Source: Acytostelium subglobosum LB1 (Eukaryota; Evosea; Eumycetozoa; Acytosteliales; Acytosteliaceae). Taken from it: a DNA stretch of 64,000 nt. Both the position numbers and the translations under genes were made by a program. Positions 20,656-33,110 of this stretch are shown one piece after another (position 1 is the stretch's first letter; every line of letters starts with the position of its first letter). The stretch lies in the NCBI RefSeq assembly GCF_000787575.1, contig NW_012236524.1, positions 807,665-871,664 of the forward strand. The letters are read 5' to 3'. The notes beneath the pieces were generated by a model that worked only from the letters and a program-made list of their open reading frames with translations, was not told the DNA's origin and ran no database searches.

Positions 20656-23600
20656 ATGGATTACTTGACACACTTGACTCATAATGACAGGGGCATAAAG
20701 TTCTCTGATATATTCAACACGACGAAATTTCAATGGACTCAATTGACACGTGATCATTATTCAGTGTTGGCAAGAAAGTTGAGGAAATTAAGTAATAGAA
20801 AGGATTATGATAGTATTAAACATATCCTATCACGTTTGGATACACTTGGAAATGGTCTACTGCACACCATCATCCTCTCATCACAAATGTACGCCTCTGT
20901 CCACGAGGCCCTGCAGCCCATCTTCCAAATGTTTCCAGATTTGCTCAATATCAAGAATGAAGAAGAGGAGGTATGTTGTTCAAAGTTGGTCCGTCGGGTG
21001 ACAGTGCAGTGAGTGATCGGGTCATGGAACTATCCCACTCACTCATTCAATCAATCAATCAATCAATCAAAAATAGACACCATTACATGTAGCAACACTA
21101 AATGGAAATAGACAGATGTTGGATGTATTGATTGGTCTTGGTGCGGATGGATCGATGGTCGACAGGAGGAATCTGACTGCACTTGATATTGCGACGTGGC
21201 TAAAGTCAAATGAGATGACAAAGTCGTTGGGAACACTAAAGACATCAAAGTTGACGGTGGTCGGCCCAGATGATCCCAACAGAGAATCACATGTGCCCAT
21301 CTACCAATGGGGCCAGATGCTCACCTCATCACTTACGCTCAACTACGTGTCGGCACCGACCAGTCTGTTGTTCAATCACGTCGAACACTCACCTACCACC
21401 GTCAAGTTTGGCAACAACTTTGCCATCATGCTTACGGACACAGGTCACCTTTACAGCTGGGGACTCAGCAGCTACGGCAAGCTTGGCCATCGCTCCAAGA
21501 AGGACCTGTCCATCCCCACACCCATCAGCGCGCTAAAGAACAAACAGATCGTGGCCATTGCCTGTGGAAAGGACCACACGCTGGCACTTGACGAGATTGG
21601 AATCGTGCACGCCTGGGGTAACGGCTCGGGCGGACGACTTGGAGTTGGAAACACCGAGGCAGGCTTCATCGACACACCAACAATCATCCCATTCTTTGGC
21701 GACAAGAGTGTCACTGCCATCAGCTGTGGACAGGACTTCTCGATGGCCTTGTGCTCGGGCGGACAGCTCTACTCATGGGGAAAGGGCACGATGGGCAACT
21801 TGGGATACATGGGCGAGAATGGATTCGACTTCCAGGTGACGCCCAAGCTCGTTGAGAACCTGCCGCCCATCTCTCAGGTGTCATGTGGAAACTGGCATAC
21901 GATCGTCCTGTCAGAGGAGGGCGAAGTCTACACGTTTGGATCAAACAAAGATGGCAGACTGGGCGTGCCCATCAAGACTTGTGCCAGCTCGTCGACACCC
22001 CAACTGGTCAAGTTTGACAAGAAGATCAAGAAGATTGGCGCTGGCTCCAACTTCAACGCCGTGCTCACAGACACGTCAAACTTCATCTATACATGGGGCT
22101 GCAATGCCAACAGCCAGCTGGGTGTGCTACTGGAGGGCCACGACAAGTTCACAGCGACTCCACAGTTGGTGCAGGCACTACTGCCCTACCCGGTCAGTTC
22201 GATCGAGGTTGGCTACGAGCACGTCATGGTGCTCACAGACAATGGCGAGGTCATCACCTTTGGTAACAACTCCAACTCACAGTGTGGAGAGGGCGAGGCC
22301 ATCAAGGAGCTGTGTAACTTCACCAAGATCAGGACACCGGCCAACTCCACCGTGTTCAAGATCGCAGCTGGAGGCAACTCCTCACTCATCTCATTGACCA
22401 GCGGTCACAGTCTGTTTGGAACAGAGTTGGCATCTTTGTTGGGCGACACCAGCTTTGCAGACCTGCGTCTAACCACCAGCGGCAGTCAATCATCCACCGA
22501 ATATGTTGAGTGCCATCGTGTGATTGTGGCCAGTCGTGTACCCAAGCTTCATCAGCTGCTGATGGACGAGCACAAAAGTCCCAACGCCAAGAACAAGATC
22601 AACGTAACAATGACGTACAGCGTGCAAGCCAGCACTGTGGACAACATCACCTACATCGACTTCCCAAACACATCGATCGAGTCGCTCAGACTACTCACCA
22701 AGTTCAACTACACGGACCATGCACACCTGTCCGTCTCCATTGTCGAGGAGCTGGGCATGATGGCCACGGGTCTGGGACTCGAGCGTCTGGCGTATCTCTG
22801 CAGCATTGGTCGCACCCGCTCCCTCGAGACCATGCCCTCGTCCAGTCTCATTGGCGACCTGAACAAGTTGAACGATCAATCATTCGCCAAGCACTACTAC
22901 GACGTCAAGTTCAACATACATGAGCAGGGCGAAGAGGTGGCGACAGTAGTCCAATCATTCAAGGCAATGCTCTGTCTGCGCTCGCCATACTTTAGAATGA
23001 TGTTGAAGGGACAGTTTGTGGAGACGAGCATGGAGTCAATCGATATGTACGAGATGTCAGTGGATGGCTTCAAGAGTCTGCTGCATTACTTCTACAGCAA
23101 TGAGGTGCCGATCGATCCCAACAACTGTGTGGAGTTGGTCAAGCTGGCCGACTTCCATCAGCTGGGTCGCGCCAAGGAGTTGTGCGCCGCCGTGCTCAGG
23201 ACCTACATTGACAACGACACCTTGTTGAACGTCTACAAGTTCTCTCTACAGTACAATCTAAGAGTGTTAACAGTACTATGTGAATCAAAGATAATCAAGT
23301 TACCCAGTGATGATATCAAAGTAGATACACTACCAAACTTTGATGAACTATCAGAAGAAGTCAGACAACAAGTTCTAAAGATGGTCGATGGATCATCATC
23401 AAGAAGTAGTAACAACAAGACAACAACTAGTACAACAACAAGCAGTACAACAACAACAACAACTTCAACAACTAGTACAAGTGATAATAATAATAATAAT
23501 GTAGATAGTAGGTTTAGGATGGGAGGTCGTGGCGATGATGTACCAACAACTACAGGAGATAGGAAGGTACCTTCTGTGGAGTATGATATAGATGATCACA

Positions 23601-23686
23601 GTGGTGTACTTAGAGAAGAAGAGGAAGAGAGATTGAACAACAACAAGAAGAAAAAGAAGAAGAAGAGTTGGTGGAATCTATTCTAA
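20656..23686 (+). CDS. IBTK-like ankyrin/RCC1/double-BTB protein
   Basis: Two exons, 20656-20970 and 21077-23686 (phase 0), 974 aa. Domains in order: ankyrin repeats (about residues 60-150, with TPLHVATLNGN and NLTALDIA), RCC1 propeller repeats (about 170-540, with repeated LYSWG, VYTFGSN and CGxxHT), BTB 1 (about 563-666, from ADLRLTT), BTB 2 (about 712-813, YDVKF ... YFYSNEV). A T/N-rich linker and a lysine-rich tail ending KKKKSWWNLF follow. This order is that of IBTK, in animals a substrate adaptor of a Cullin-3 ubiquitin ligase and inhibitor of Bruton tyrosine kinase. The amoeba has no obvious reason to keep the kinase role, so a Cul3-adaptor role is the better inference. Confidence 0.85.
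21025..21037 (+). repeat. intronic dyad TGGAACTATCCCA
   Basis: One change from perfect arms, in the intron of the IBTK-like gene. The identical 13-mer is in a PPAN intron on the other strand (58553-58565). Confidence 0.55.
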
Positions 23687-24196
23687 TAGATTGTTAAGAT
23701 TAAGGTGAACACCTGTGTATAAATATCAAACAAATAGATATTACTCTATCTCTATCTCTCTCTCTCTCTCTTTCATTGATATTATTATGATGTAATCCAC
23801 CCTAAGATGGACCCATTCTTGACCCAACCCCGACAATCAGATAATTATGAACCCATAAACAAACCCTGGTGACCCGATGAACCTTACAAGATATTTACAC
23901 CTCCAAGGAAGTATTGAAGAGATACTTTACTTAATCTATCTTAGGACTAAGATGATGTTGTTGTTGGTGCCCAAACCATTATATTAAATATATTGGGGAG
24001 AGTGAGGATAGTTGACCCTGAAACATCTATTGATCCATCATTAATAAAAATATCTTATGATGATGGAGGGTATACCTTGTAGGTGTAGGTGTATACTATT
24101 TTATCTACAATCACTTTACACTATCGTAACATAGATTATTTGATTGATTGGAAGTGATAAGTGCGTTTATATCGCCAGTCACTCACACACCCCATC
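23687..24196. other. intergenic
   Basis: CT microsatellite at about 23743-23772, then mixed sequence up to the next comC-like gene. No gene seen. Confidence 0.5.
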
Positions 24197-27100
24197 ATGA
24201 TCAAGACTCCGTCTCCATCAGTTTTTATTCAGTTGATCATTATTATCTATTTGACAACAAGTATGTATATATAAATAAATAAATAAATGTCCTAACAAAA
24301 TAACTAACTAACCTTTATATGTTATAACATAAGACAATGGAGTATTATCACAAGTACAATTGATGAGGCATGTTGGATCATATGTTGAAGGTGGAACAGG
24401 TTGTAAACTGGCTGTGGCAATGTCTATTCCAACAATTAGTTCAACACCACTTCTTATAACATCAGCTGGAAAGATTTTAATATCTGACTTCAACATCTAT
24501 GATGGTTCAACAGGCTCTTCAACATTCTACATCGATACCCTTACAATTGGCTCCAACTTCATCACTGGCGAGGCCACAGACGGCTTCAACAACATTCATA
24601 AATGGAACATAACTTATAATTGCAACAGTATGTATCATCATTCATTGATTGATTGGGTGAATGAGTGACCGATCAATACTGACCACACTGGAATCATTCC
24701 ATCCACACACAAACTAGATATTTCAACACCATTGAATGTTACATTGAATAGTGGAATGACATTCAATATGGTTAATCCATTCATGTATACTACATATCCT
24801 AATCCTCCCGAACCAATAAGGATGTCAAATGACTTTTATGTCCTTTATGTCAAGATTGAAGAGTCTGGATTAGATCCACTTAATGGTTATACTGTCTCAA
24901 CATTGGGTTATGATGCTTTGATCAAGTTGACGACACCTCATCCAACTCATCCAACTTATCAAATTGGATTGAATCCATCACCAACTACAACCCCTATCAA
25001 CAATGACTACACTCAATCTATCAATCTATTGATCAAAGATAGATTGAATCGAACTGCCACCATCACAATACCATCATATGTCCTACTCAATCAATCAACA
25101 TCATCGTTCATCCTTGAACCAGGTTTGTCGACACAGTTCCCCAACAATCCCCGCCCATACTCTCATTACAGTATCCGGATGTCATCGACCAAGCCAACAC
25201 TGCTGACACTCTATCCCCACGATGGCACCTATTCGTTCAAGTTCATGAAAGGTGGCCCTCAGCACTACTTCACCGAGAGCTGGATGGTGGCCTACACTCA
25301 GACCGGCTCGCCACACACACTCTACGAGCTCAACAAGAGGTTGACCAACAAGACTAGTTGGACATACAGCTATACAAGTCGCCAGCCCAATGCCTCGGCA
25401 ATGGCGTTCACCAAGGGTGTACTCCCCAACACTCCAACGGGCTCAGTGGTGCACAGCTTCAAAGGATCACTCAACTATCTGTCCAACTCGTGTGTGATGA
25501 ACTCTGACAACCATGGTCTATCAATCCCATGGCCATACCCATTTGGTCTTGCCTATCGTCCACTTCTCCCAGGCCACGTATCCACCACAACCTTTGCCCT
25601 TAACCCATTACACAAGGACTACCTCTTTAACCTCAACTGCAACTGGGAGTCAATGGACAATTCATCATTCGCTCCGCCCACAGGTATGTATTATCTTGCC
25701 CTTGATTCAATGTTCATCTTGACTGACATACCTATTCAAGTGGACAAGATACCTCCCGACTTCACAAGCATGATCNTTTACACCAATCTCTCAGTTCTCA
25801 TATCACTTGTCGATGCAGATTAGCGATGCTGGTAGTGGATTCGATACGATCACATTCGAGTACACTTATCTACATTCGTTGAATAGGAGGTATAGGTCAT
25901 TCACTCTGACACCTTCTAATCTAGTACAAGGTGATATACATTATGGTGTCTATGAGACAATTATAACATTCAATGATGTAGCCGTTGGTCTGCCTGACGA
26001 AGCCAGAGCATATGATGGTGCAGGCAACAGTAGATCAATTCAAAAGTTATCCTTCAACGACTATTACATCAACAACAGAATGCAAGATATAACATTCAAC
26101 TCTCCAATAAGTAAGTGTTCCAGGGTTCATGAACCCTCGACCCTCAACCCTCGACCCTCAACCCTCGACCCTCAACCCTCGACCCTAACCCTCGACCCTA
26201 ACCCTCAACCCTCACTCAACCAATCAATCAATCCAAACCAGTATCATGTACATTGGATGATATTACAATGTTATACTTTGATTCATACTTGATGGATGTT
26301 GATAATGGTAGTGTTGGTAATACATTATATTTCAATACAAGTAATAATGATATCAATTGGAAACCAGAGTTCTATTATGGCAATGATGAAGAGAATCCAA
26401 ATTACAAGTCTGTTGGATATTATGATTGGTATAGAGGAATGTATGTCATACCATTCAATGTACCACGTAGGACAATGACCAAAGAGTTACAATACTATAT
26501 TGTTGCCCGGCCACAATACATTGATCACCAACAACTCAAACTAAAGTTTGGATCAGCCACCGCCTCAGTCAACATAGTCTCAACATGTAAGTACCCCTTG
26601 TCTGCCACCTCCCATCAATCTCTAACCATTGCACCGGATATTAGATGGCGATGAACTACCACCTCTTTGTCTTGGACTTGGCGCATACCCTTCTCCAATG
26701 GTCTCATTGAATGTCACAGATAATATTGTGATTGGTTGGATATTGACTATTGATGATGATCCAAATGGATTCTTGGATGGCTATCTCAATGTGATTAGTG
26801 ATGTAGATGCTCAACCAAGACGACTCAATTTGACATTATATAATACAACAACAACACCATCTGTAAAGAGATATATTGGATCATTCAATTTAACTGGCAA
26901 GGCCAGAAGTCAGACATTCACCATCCTTGACATCGTACTCAGAGACAACAGTTACAACATTGCCAAGTACTCATCAGAGACCTCAATATCAGCCACAATC
27001 AATCCAATTGGTTCCCTCATGGTAAGTGGAGGTGCTCAACTCTCGATCACCACAACCGCAACCTTAAGTAAGTGCCCTCGAATGGCTCCATCCCAACCCA

Positions 27101-28975
27101 TCCACAGTTATCTAACATTGCCAAATAGACTCAGATACCAATCCACCTACGATTGGATCATTGACAGTGTCCCCGTCGACCATTGATGTTAGCTCAAGTC
27201 AGAGATCATTCTCATTGAACTTCATTGTGTTTGATATTGGATCGGATGTATCTCTACGACATTGGCCAATGGTATACTTCACATCAAGATTGGATGAGAT
27301 TGTTAGTTATCAAGCATCAGTGATGAGTACAGGACCTGGACAAACATCATATCGATGCTCTGGTGAACTACCATATGGATTTGGTGCAGCCAATGGAGTA
27401 GCATTCATTTCAATATACGGTCTAATGGACAACTATCTCAACCTCAATGGATACTCCCACTCAGACATCATTGCCTTGGGCCTGTCATCATCATCCACAC
27501 CCTCAATAGCAATCACATTCACTCGATCAGGTAAGTTTGTTCGTGAAGGTGATAGTCCCACTACACTCACTAACTCAATCATAATCAGTTCCCATTATCG
27601 AGGAATATAGGAGAACTGTTGGAGCGGTGACTTTGTTTGGAAAGAACTTTGGATTGAATGACTCATTGGTCAATGGTACACTTCAGTTCTCGGAGGATGG
27701 AAGTACTCATTCGGTCAATCATGTATTCTTAACAAGTAGAATGATCATATATAATAGTTCATTGATATCGGCTACGAACAACTTCACTGCTCAAGTCATG
27801 GTCAAGGGACAAGCTTCCAATTGGATGAACATCATATCAACTCTACCAAAGCCACTCCCAATCATCACCTGTACCAACAATTCATGTCTACATGGTGGAG
27901 TATGCTCTACGACCATGGGTTGCCAATGTACCTTCGGTTGGTACGGCAACGATTGTTCATCAAGTATGTATCCAGAATATTAATCCAAAGTCACGTGATC
28001 AATTACAATCACGTGATCAATGATCACGTGATCGATTTCAATCATGTGATACAAACTAACTTTCACAACCATCAATTAGCCATTATCCCAGTCATTCCAG
28101 ATGTTGATCCATCAAGTCCAACCATTATCTATGAGTACCAGACATGGCTATCTAGCATCAATGTGGTGATGATACGCGAGTTCAGTGATTCATCACAGCC
28201 ATACAGAGAGTATCATCTGAAGGACTGGACCCTGGAGTCCTCCAATGCCTTGACATCAATGTACAAGATTGATCTGGTTAATGGAGCAACTGTGAGAGTC
28301 AAGGTGGAATGGTTCACAAAGGATCAGAACATATCATTCGCTGGGGATATCATCCAGATGAAGAACTCCACACTCAAGTACACCGTGAGCGTCTCAAGAT
28401 ACCCATTCAACAGTCGACTCAATACGCTACAAGTCGTAATGGAAGCATCGATCAACTCGTCAGCTGACCAGTCCTGCTCTAGGAAACAGATTGGCAACAT
28501 TGATGACCAGAGCAGTATCTATTGGATGAAGCTCAGCCTCAACAATGTGGAGCTGTATGGTCATTTCATTCAACGGGCAGTAGTTGATTCACGTGTGGCT
28601 ACAGTGTCCAATGTGATTGTTTCGTCCAATGATTCAACGGCACACTCTGCCACCACATTGATTGGAATCAATCTGCCATTCTTTGACAAAGAGGCTATAC
28701 TTGATCCTGATTTCCAATTCCTGCTAGACCTTGACAACACTGGTAACAATGGAGGTGACTCACTTTGTTCCAACAACAACAACAACAAAGGAAATGGTAA
28801 CAATGGTCTTTCCACAGCAGCATTAGCAGGAATCATTGTAATGAGTGTAGTGATCGCGTTGACCATTGTCATTGGAAGTGTGATATACCTTCGCAAGAGA
28901 ATATCACAAAACAAGGAAATAGAGAGAGTTAATGCCAGAATGAATGTTCTACAACAACAACAACAGAATAAATAA
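24197..28975 (+). CDS. comC-like EGF/IPT single-pass membrane protein
   Basis: Nine exons: 24197-24260, 24334-24627, 24718-25683, 25741-26110, 26242-26586, 26645-27067, 27129-27530, 27589-27963, 28080-28975. All splices are phase 1. Signal peptide, ectodomains, IPT-like domain, EGF module (about 27858-27960), ComC-type C-terminal domain, TM span (about 28820-28890) and basic tail match the two upstream genes. Exon 3 corresponds to exons 3 plus 4 of the others, so an intron was lost here or gained there. An N at 25776 coincides with a one-base frame break: omitting it makes the coding length exactly 1378 codons and restores the family sequence, so it is most likely an assembly placeholder. It is the most diverged of the three complete copies. 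Confidence 0.85.
24689..24701 (+). repeat. intronic dyad TGGAATCATTCCA
   Basis: Perfect arms, in intron 2 (24628-24717) of the third complete comC-like gene. Confidence 0.75.
26122..26220 (+). repeat. CCCTCGACCCTCAA minisatellite in intron
   Basis: Intron 26111-26241 is filled with CCCTCGA / CCCTCAA / CCCTAA heptamer-type units. Confidence 0.85.
27991..28051 (+). repeat. CACGTGATC repeats in intron
   Basis: Three CACGTG cores and one CATGTG core at roughly 14-18 nt spacing in intron 27964-28079. GATCACGTGATC (28022-28033) is a perfect 12-base palindrome. Confidence 0.8.
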
Positions 28976-29241
28976 TTGATAAATGAATGTTCTGTTCAGA
29001 CCCTGAGACTTGAGTGGACCAGGCAGGCTCATCATCTAGCCACATCAGTCGCCATTTTCGGAAACATCTTCCACACCCCACTTCCATCTCCACAACACCA
29101 CAAGCTCGATGATCTTCTAACCCCTAGTTCACCACTAAGTAATCGAGAATGAGCCGAACACTCATAAGTGTTAATGACCAATCTACCCTCACTCATTCAT
29201 TAATCAAACAAACAGATAATAACATAGATATATATATAATA

Positions 29242-30123
29242 ATGAACTTTACAAATTATTATTGGGGCATACCTACATCAAGTATAGATTGGTGTGAATT
29301 GAACTATGTAAAGTCAACATATATCTGTGAATTCTATAATACATTATCAAGTCTGGTCATTAGTTTATATGCTGTCTACGGTATATACTTAACAAATATA
29401 ATATCGATATCAGGTCACAATGCATTTCATGTCCAAACATTGAACAAACTTGGTCTACAGCGTCGACTTAACTTTGGTCTACTGTCACTGGCTGTCGTGG
29501 GTCTGGGCTCAGCGGCATTCCACGCCACACTACTATATCAGAACCAGCTTTTGGACGAACTGCCAATGATCATCACTGCACTCATCATGCTCTACATACT
29601 CATAACGATTGGCGAGGACAAGCCCACCAAGAATGGCTACAAGGGTGGTGTGCTGGGCAACTCATTCCTGCGACACGTCATCCCCTACATGCTGACGGCA
29701 TATGGCATCGTCATCTCAGTGTGGATCATTGTGATTCGCAATCAGCCCAAGATCCTGCAAGTGTCTTATGGCGCACTGGTCATGTACATCATCGGTCACT
29801 CATTCTACATTATGAAGCGCAAGAACGTTGGCTACTTTAGTGTGGAGAGACGATCGCCAGATGTCTACCTCTACATCTACTCGTTCGTTGCATTCCTTGT
29901 GGGCTACGTCTGCTGGGTCACCGAGCGAATGTTCTGTGTGGATGGCTACGTAATCTATGGCGTCCAACTTCATGCGATGTGGCACATTGCCACCGGTCTT
30001 GGCGTCTTTGTTTGGATCCAGTTCCTCGTATGCTCACTCCTGGAAGCCAAATACTACACCGTGTCGCTGCAACACTTCTTTGGTATCCCATCAGTCTATG
30101 CCGATCCCAAGAGAGTCGATTAA
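29242..30123 (+). CDS. alkaline ceramidase
   Basis: 293 aa, one exon, multi-pass membrane protein of the CREST superfamily that hydrolyses ceramide to sphingosine and fatty acid in ER/Golgi membranes. The active-site pattern matches human ACER3 with constant spacing: Ser90, His94, Asp105, then His244 and His248 for the zinc site. The calcium-site residues are also present (Asp16, Trp17, Glu19, Asn21, Glu30). I chose the ATG at 29242 because it places these residues at family positions; the frame is open further upstream to 29149 but that part has no family match. About seven TM segments. The D. discoideum counterparts are the dcd3 genes. Confidence in the enzyme class is high. Confidence 0.92.
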   Translation: MNFTNYYWGIPTSSIDWCELNYVKSTYICEFYNTLSSLVISLYAVYGIYLTNIISISGHNAFHVQTLNKLGLQRRLNFGLLSLAVVGLGSAAFHATLLYQNQLLDELPMIITALIMLYILITIGEDKPTKNGYKGGVLGNSFLRHVIPYMLTAYGIVISVWIIVIRNQPKILQVSYGALVMYIIGHSFYIMKRKNVGYFSVERRSPDVYLYIYSFVAFLVGYVCWVTERMFCVDGYVIYGVQLHAMWHIATGLGVFVWIQFLVCSLLEAKYYTVSLQHFFGIPSVYADPKRVD

Positions 30124-30188
30124 CTTAACTCAGCAGCTACATCTTTTATTAATATTCGATCAATCAATGATATGATTGATTCACTCAC

Positions 30189-31592
30189 TCACCGGACATT
30201 AGACTCGGGTACTGTCCTAAATATAAATACTTCTTCCTCCTCATCGCTACTAAACTCTGATATCCTGTCGATTGTTGTGATGTCAACATCCTCATTCTCT
30301 GTCTTGTCGTCTATCTTCATCTTGTCGTCATTGGCTGTTGCACCCTGTTTGTCCTGATCGGCGCCAGTGTCGGGCGGCGCATCAAACTCATCCTCGCGCT
30401 CCACATACTCTTCATTCTCTTCTAGCTCCTTGAACTCTGGCGCAAAGTCACTCCATCGCTCTGTGTAGACTAGTGACCAGACAAAGATCACGCCACTCAC
30501 ACCGATCGTCAGTATGAGGGGACGCAGAGGATGCCAGTAGGCATGGTGCAGGCCTTCCTTTGGGCCCTCCAAGTCCTTGACCAAGCCTCCATTGATGCTC
30601 CACACCAACATGCTCTGTTTGGACTTGTGTTGCATTCCCGCTAGGATATACTCGCAGTTGTTGCTAAAGGTACAGCTTCGCCACTGTACTCTGTTGATGA
30701 TGTCTTGGAAGTCTCGGACGAATGCGTCCATCTCCAAGCTGTACAATCTGATGATCTTGTCTGTGGCGTTGACCAGCATGTATCTACCATTGCGACTGAA
30801 CTCAAACTCCTTGATGCCTGCGCCAGATGGTATCTTTATCGTGCGATCCACTGCCAATGTCTTTGGGTCCAAGAATGTGATCTGACCCTTCCAATCTCCA
30901 ATGACAATCCTCTTTCCATTCCTACTATATACTGCTATCATATTACATTCACTTCTTCCTTTCTAGAATGGTTGTAGGTGTGTATCTTGCTTGTTAGAAG
31001 TCATGTGATCGAGGTGACGAGTCTGACATGTCTGGCTTGCAACATACATTGAGCTCTATCTCTGGCATTGCGCAAAGGGGCGTCGTCTTCTTGGTTGAAA
31101 GGTCGACCAGGAGTGGAGGTGAACCTGAAGGACATACTATACAAAGGTCATTGTTCCTTGGGTGTAGCTGACAATGTAGCAGTGGAGATGCTGATTCAAA
31201 CTCCATCTTCACCTCCATTGTTGCAGTCACAACATTCCAAAGTATCAATGAACCATCATTACTACAACTGATGATCTTCTTGCCATCTCTAGTCCATCTA
31301 TTATTTCGCATATGTTAGCAACTTGTTCATTCATTCATTCATCTCGAGTCGGCAACATCACATACCCTACAGAGTTGACACATTGTTTATGTTCGATCAG
31401 TTGCCTTGCTATAGACATTGTCTCAAAGTCCCAGATGGTCACTGAACCTGATTGATTGCCAACGCATAGTAACAGACCACGTCTATTGTATTGAAGACAG
31501 TTGGCTTTGTCACCAGCTGGGTCGCGCAAGTAGTACTCGACCGACTCTGGTACATCACCTGACCTGAATGGATCTTGCAAGCTGAGATTCAT
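30189..31592 (-). CDS. rbbp5: RBBP5/Swd1-like WD-repeat subunit of COMPASS
   Basis: Three exons: 31366-31592, 31048-31297, 30189-30962 (phases 2, 0), 416 aa. The start MNLSLQDPF and the N-terminal WD repeats (VTIWDFETMSIARQLIEH, WTRDGKKIISCSNDGSLILW) match RBBP5, as does the hallmark end of the propeller (FAPEFKELEENEEYVEREDEFD). In COMPASS/MLL complexes this subunit supports H3K4 methylation by the Set1 methyltransferase in the nucleus. The length equals yeast Swd1 (about 426) rather than the longer animal protein. The acidic C-terminal tail ends with a D/E-rich stretch. Convergent with the ceramidase gene (65 nt between stops). Confidence 0.9.
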
Positions 31593-31707
31593 TGCTCTCC
31601 TCTTTCTCTACATGCATATATAATATGATTATTTATATATCTGACTCGACTGATTGATCATGTGATCAAATGAACTTGAACTTTTTGATCAGTCGGCGAC
31701 ACAAGTT

Positions 31708-33003
31708 TTATTGTTGTTCAGGTTGTTGAGGTTGTTGGGCAACCATGAATGGATATTGAGGTGGCTGGAATGGATATGGCGGTGGCAGATATGATGGATA
31801 TTGTTGCATTTGTGGAGTAGCAGCAGTAGTGGCAGCGGCCGGGGTAGGGACAGGGGTAGCACCTGGATATCCATAAGGTGCCTGATGGACATAGTAGAAC
31901 ATCTGTTGTGGAACAAACTGTTGCTGTTGCTGTTGCTGTGGATGGTACATTGGTGGCATGATCATGTTGTTTGGCATCACGGAGACATCTTTAGCTTGTT
32001 GTTGCTCGATCACAGGTGAGGTCGACATTGTCGGAATAGATGGTGAGATGACTGGAGTATGAACCTCCATTTCAAGTGGCGCTGGCACTGGCAATGGTTG
32101 GTACTTGAACGTTCCATTCCTCATCTTCCTAAGAATGAGTACGACAATGACAAAGATTACTAAAAGGATACCAATGACGATCATCACTTGGATCTCAAAG
32201 TCTGTTGGGCCATCATCATTATAGCGACTGTCATCATTTGTTGTTGTTGTTGATGTTGTTGATGATACATATGATGTGGATCCTGATGATGTACTGTAGT
32301 AAGTAGTGGTGTACTCTCCAGTAGAGGTCGAGTACACTGGTCTTGAAGTAGTGCTGGAGAAGGTACTAGAGTATGGGACAGTGGTCACAGTGGTTCCGGA
32401 GATGCTGCTGGTTCCAGAGTATGGAGTATTAGTGATGCTGCCAGTGGTGCTGCTTGAGTAGGGGCTATAAGTGGTGCTACCAACAATGCTGCTTGAGTAG
32501 GGGCTAGTAGTGCTGCCAGAGATGCTGCCAGTGGTGCTGCTTGAGTATGGGCTATAAGTGGCGCTGCCAGTGGTGCTACTTGAGTATGGGCTATAAGTGG
32601 CGCTGCCAGAGATGCTGCCAGTGGTGCTGCTAGAGTATGGGCTTGAAGTGCTGCCGGAGATACTGCTAGTAGTGCTGCTACCAGAGTATGGTCTAGTGGT
32701 GAAACCGCCAGAAGTGCTGCCAGAGTAGGGGCTAGCTGTGGTGCTAGTAGTGCTGCTTTCAGTAGAGATGCTGCCAGTGGTGCTGCTAGAGTATGGGCTA
32801 GTAGTGCTAGTAGTGATTCTGCCAGAGATACTGCTTGTAGGGCTAGTGGTGAAGCCGCCTGAAGTGCTGCCAGAGTATGGGCTAGCAGTGGTAACGAAGG
32901 TGTCAGTGGTTGATGCAGCGATGGCGATGTTGAATGTCTGTCCAGACACAGCCAACAGCACCAGTACAACAAGTACAAGCCTACTATGTATTATCTCTAA
33001 CAT
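31708..33003 (-). CDS. mucin-like Ser/Thr-rich single-pass membrane protein
   Basis: 431 aa, one exon. A signal peptide (about residues 1-22, LVLVVLVLLAVSGQ) leads into about 230 residues of degenerate SPYSSSTTGSISGS-type repeats, likely heavily O-glycosylated. A TM helix (about 272-292, VMIVIGILLVIFVIVVLIL) and a basic stop-transfer RKMRNG follow. The cytosolic tail is rich in Pro, Gln and Tyr, with a PPPYP motif that could bind WW or SH3 domains. No enzyme domain. I recognise only the type: a surface mucin-like protein with possible signalling tail. The repeats vary by whole units, so copy number may differ among strains. Confidence 0.75.
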   Translation of the reverse strand: MLEIIHSRLVLVVLVLLAVSGQTFNIAIAASTTDTFVTTASPYSGSTSGGFTTSPTSSISGRITTSTTSPYSSSTTGSISTESSTTSTTASPYSGSTSGGFTTRPYSGSSTTSSISGSTSSPYSSSTTGSISGSATYSPYSSSTTGSATYSPYSSSTTGSISGSTTSPYSSSIVGSTTYSPYSSSTTGSITNTPYSGTSSISGTTVTTVPYSSTFSSTTSRPVYSTSTGEYTTTYYSTSSGSTSYVSSTTSTTTTNDDSRYNDDGPTDFEIQVMIVIGILLVIFVIVVLILRKMRNGTFKYQPLPVPAPLEMEVHTPVISPSIPTMSTSPVIEQQQAKDVSVMPNNMIMPPMYHPQQQQQQQFVPQQMFYYVHQAPYGYPGATPVPTPAAATTAATPQMQQYPSYLPPPYPFQPPQYPFMVAQQPQQPEQQ

Positions 33004-33110
33004 CTTATTATTACAATTAATAAAGAAAGTGACCCTTTGCCGAGTCCTTGATCAATTAAAACCCGATGAGGGATGTGAAAATTGATCATCACTTTGGAAA
33101 TGGGAAAAGT

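Noticed and set aside
21270-22923. Several overlapping open frames inside the IBTK-like gene
   Set aside because: Shadows of a well-supported coding exon with high C/G third positions.
32385-32978. Second-frame open reading frame over the mucin-like gene
   Set aside because: Produced by the trinucleotide-like repeat structure; the chosen frame has signal peptide, TM and stop-transfer.
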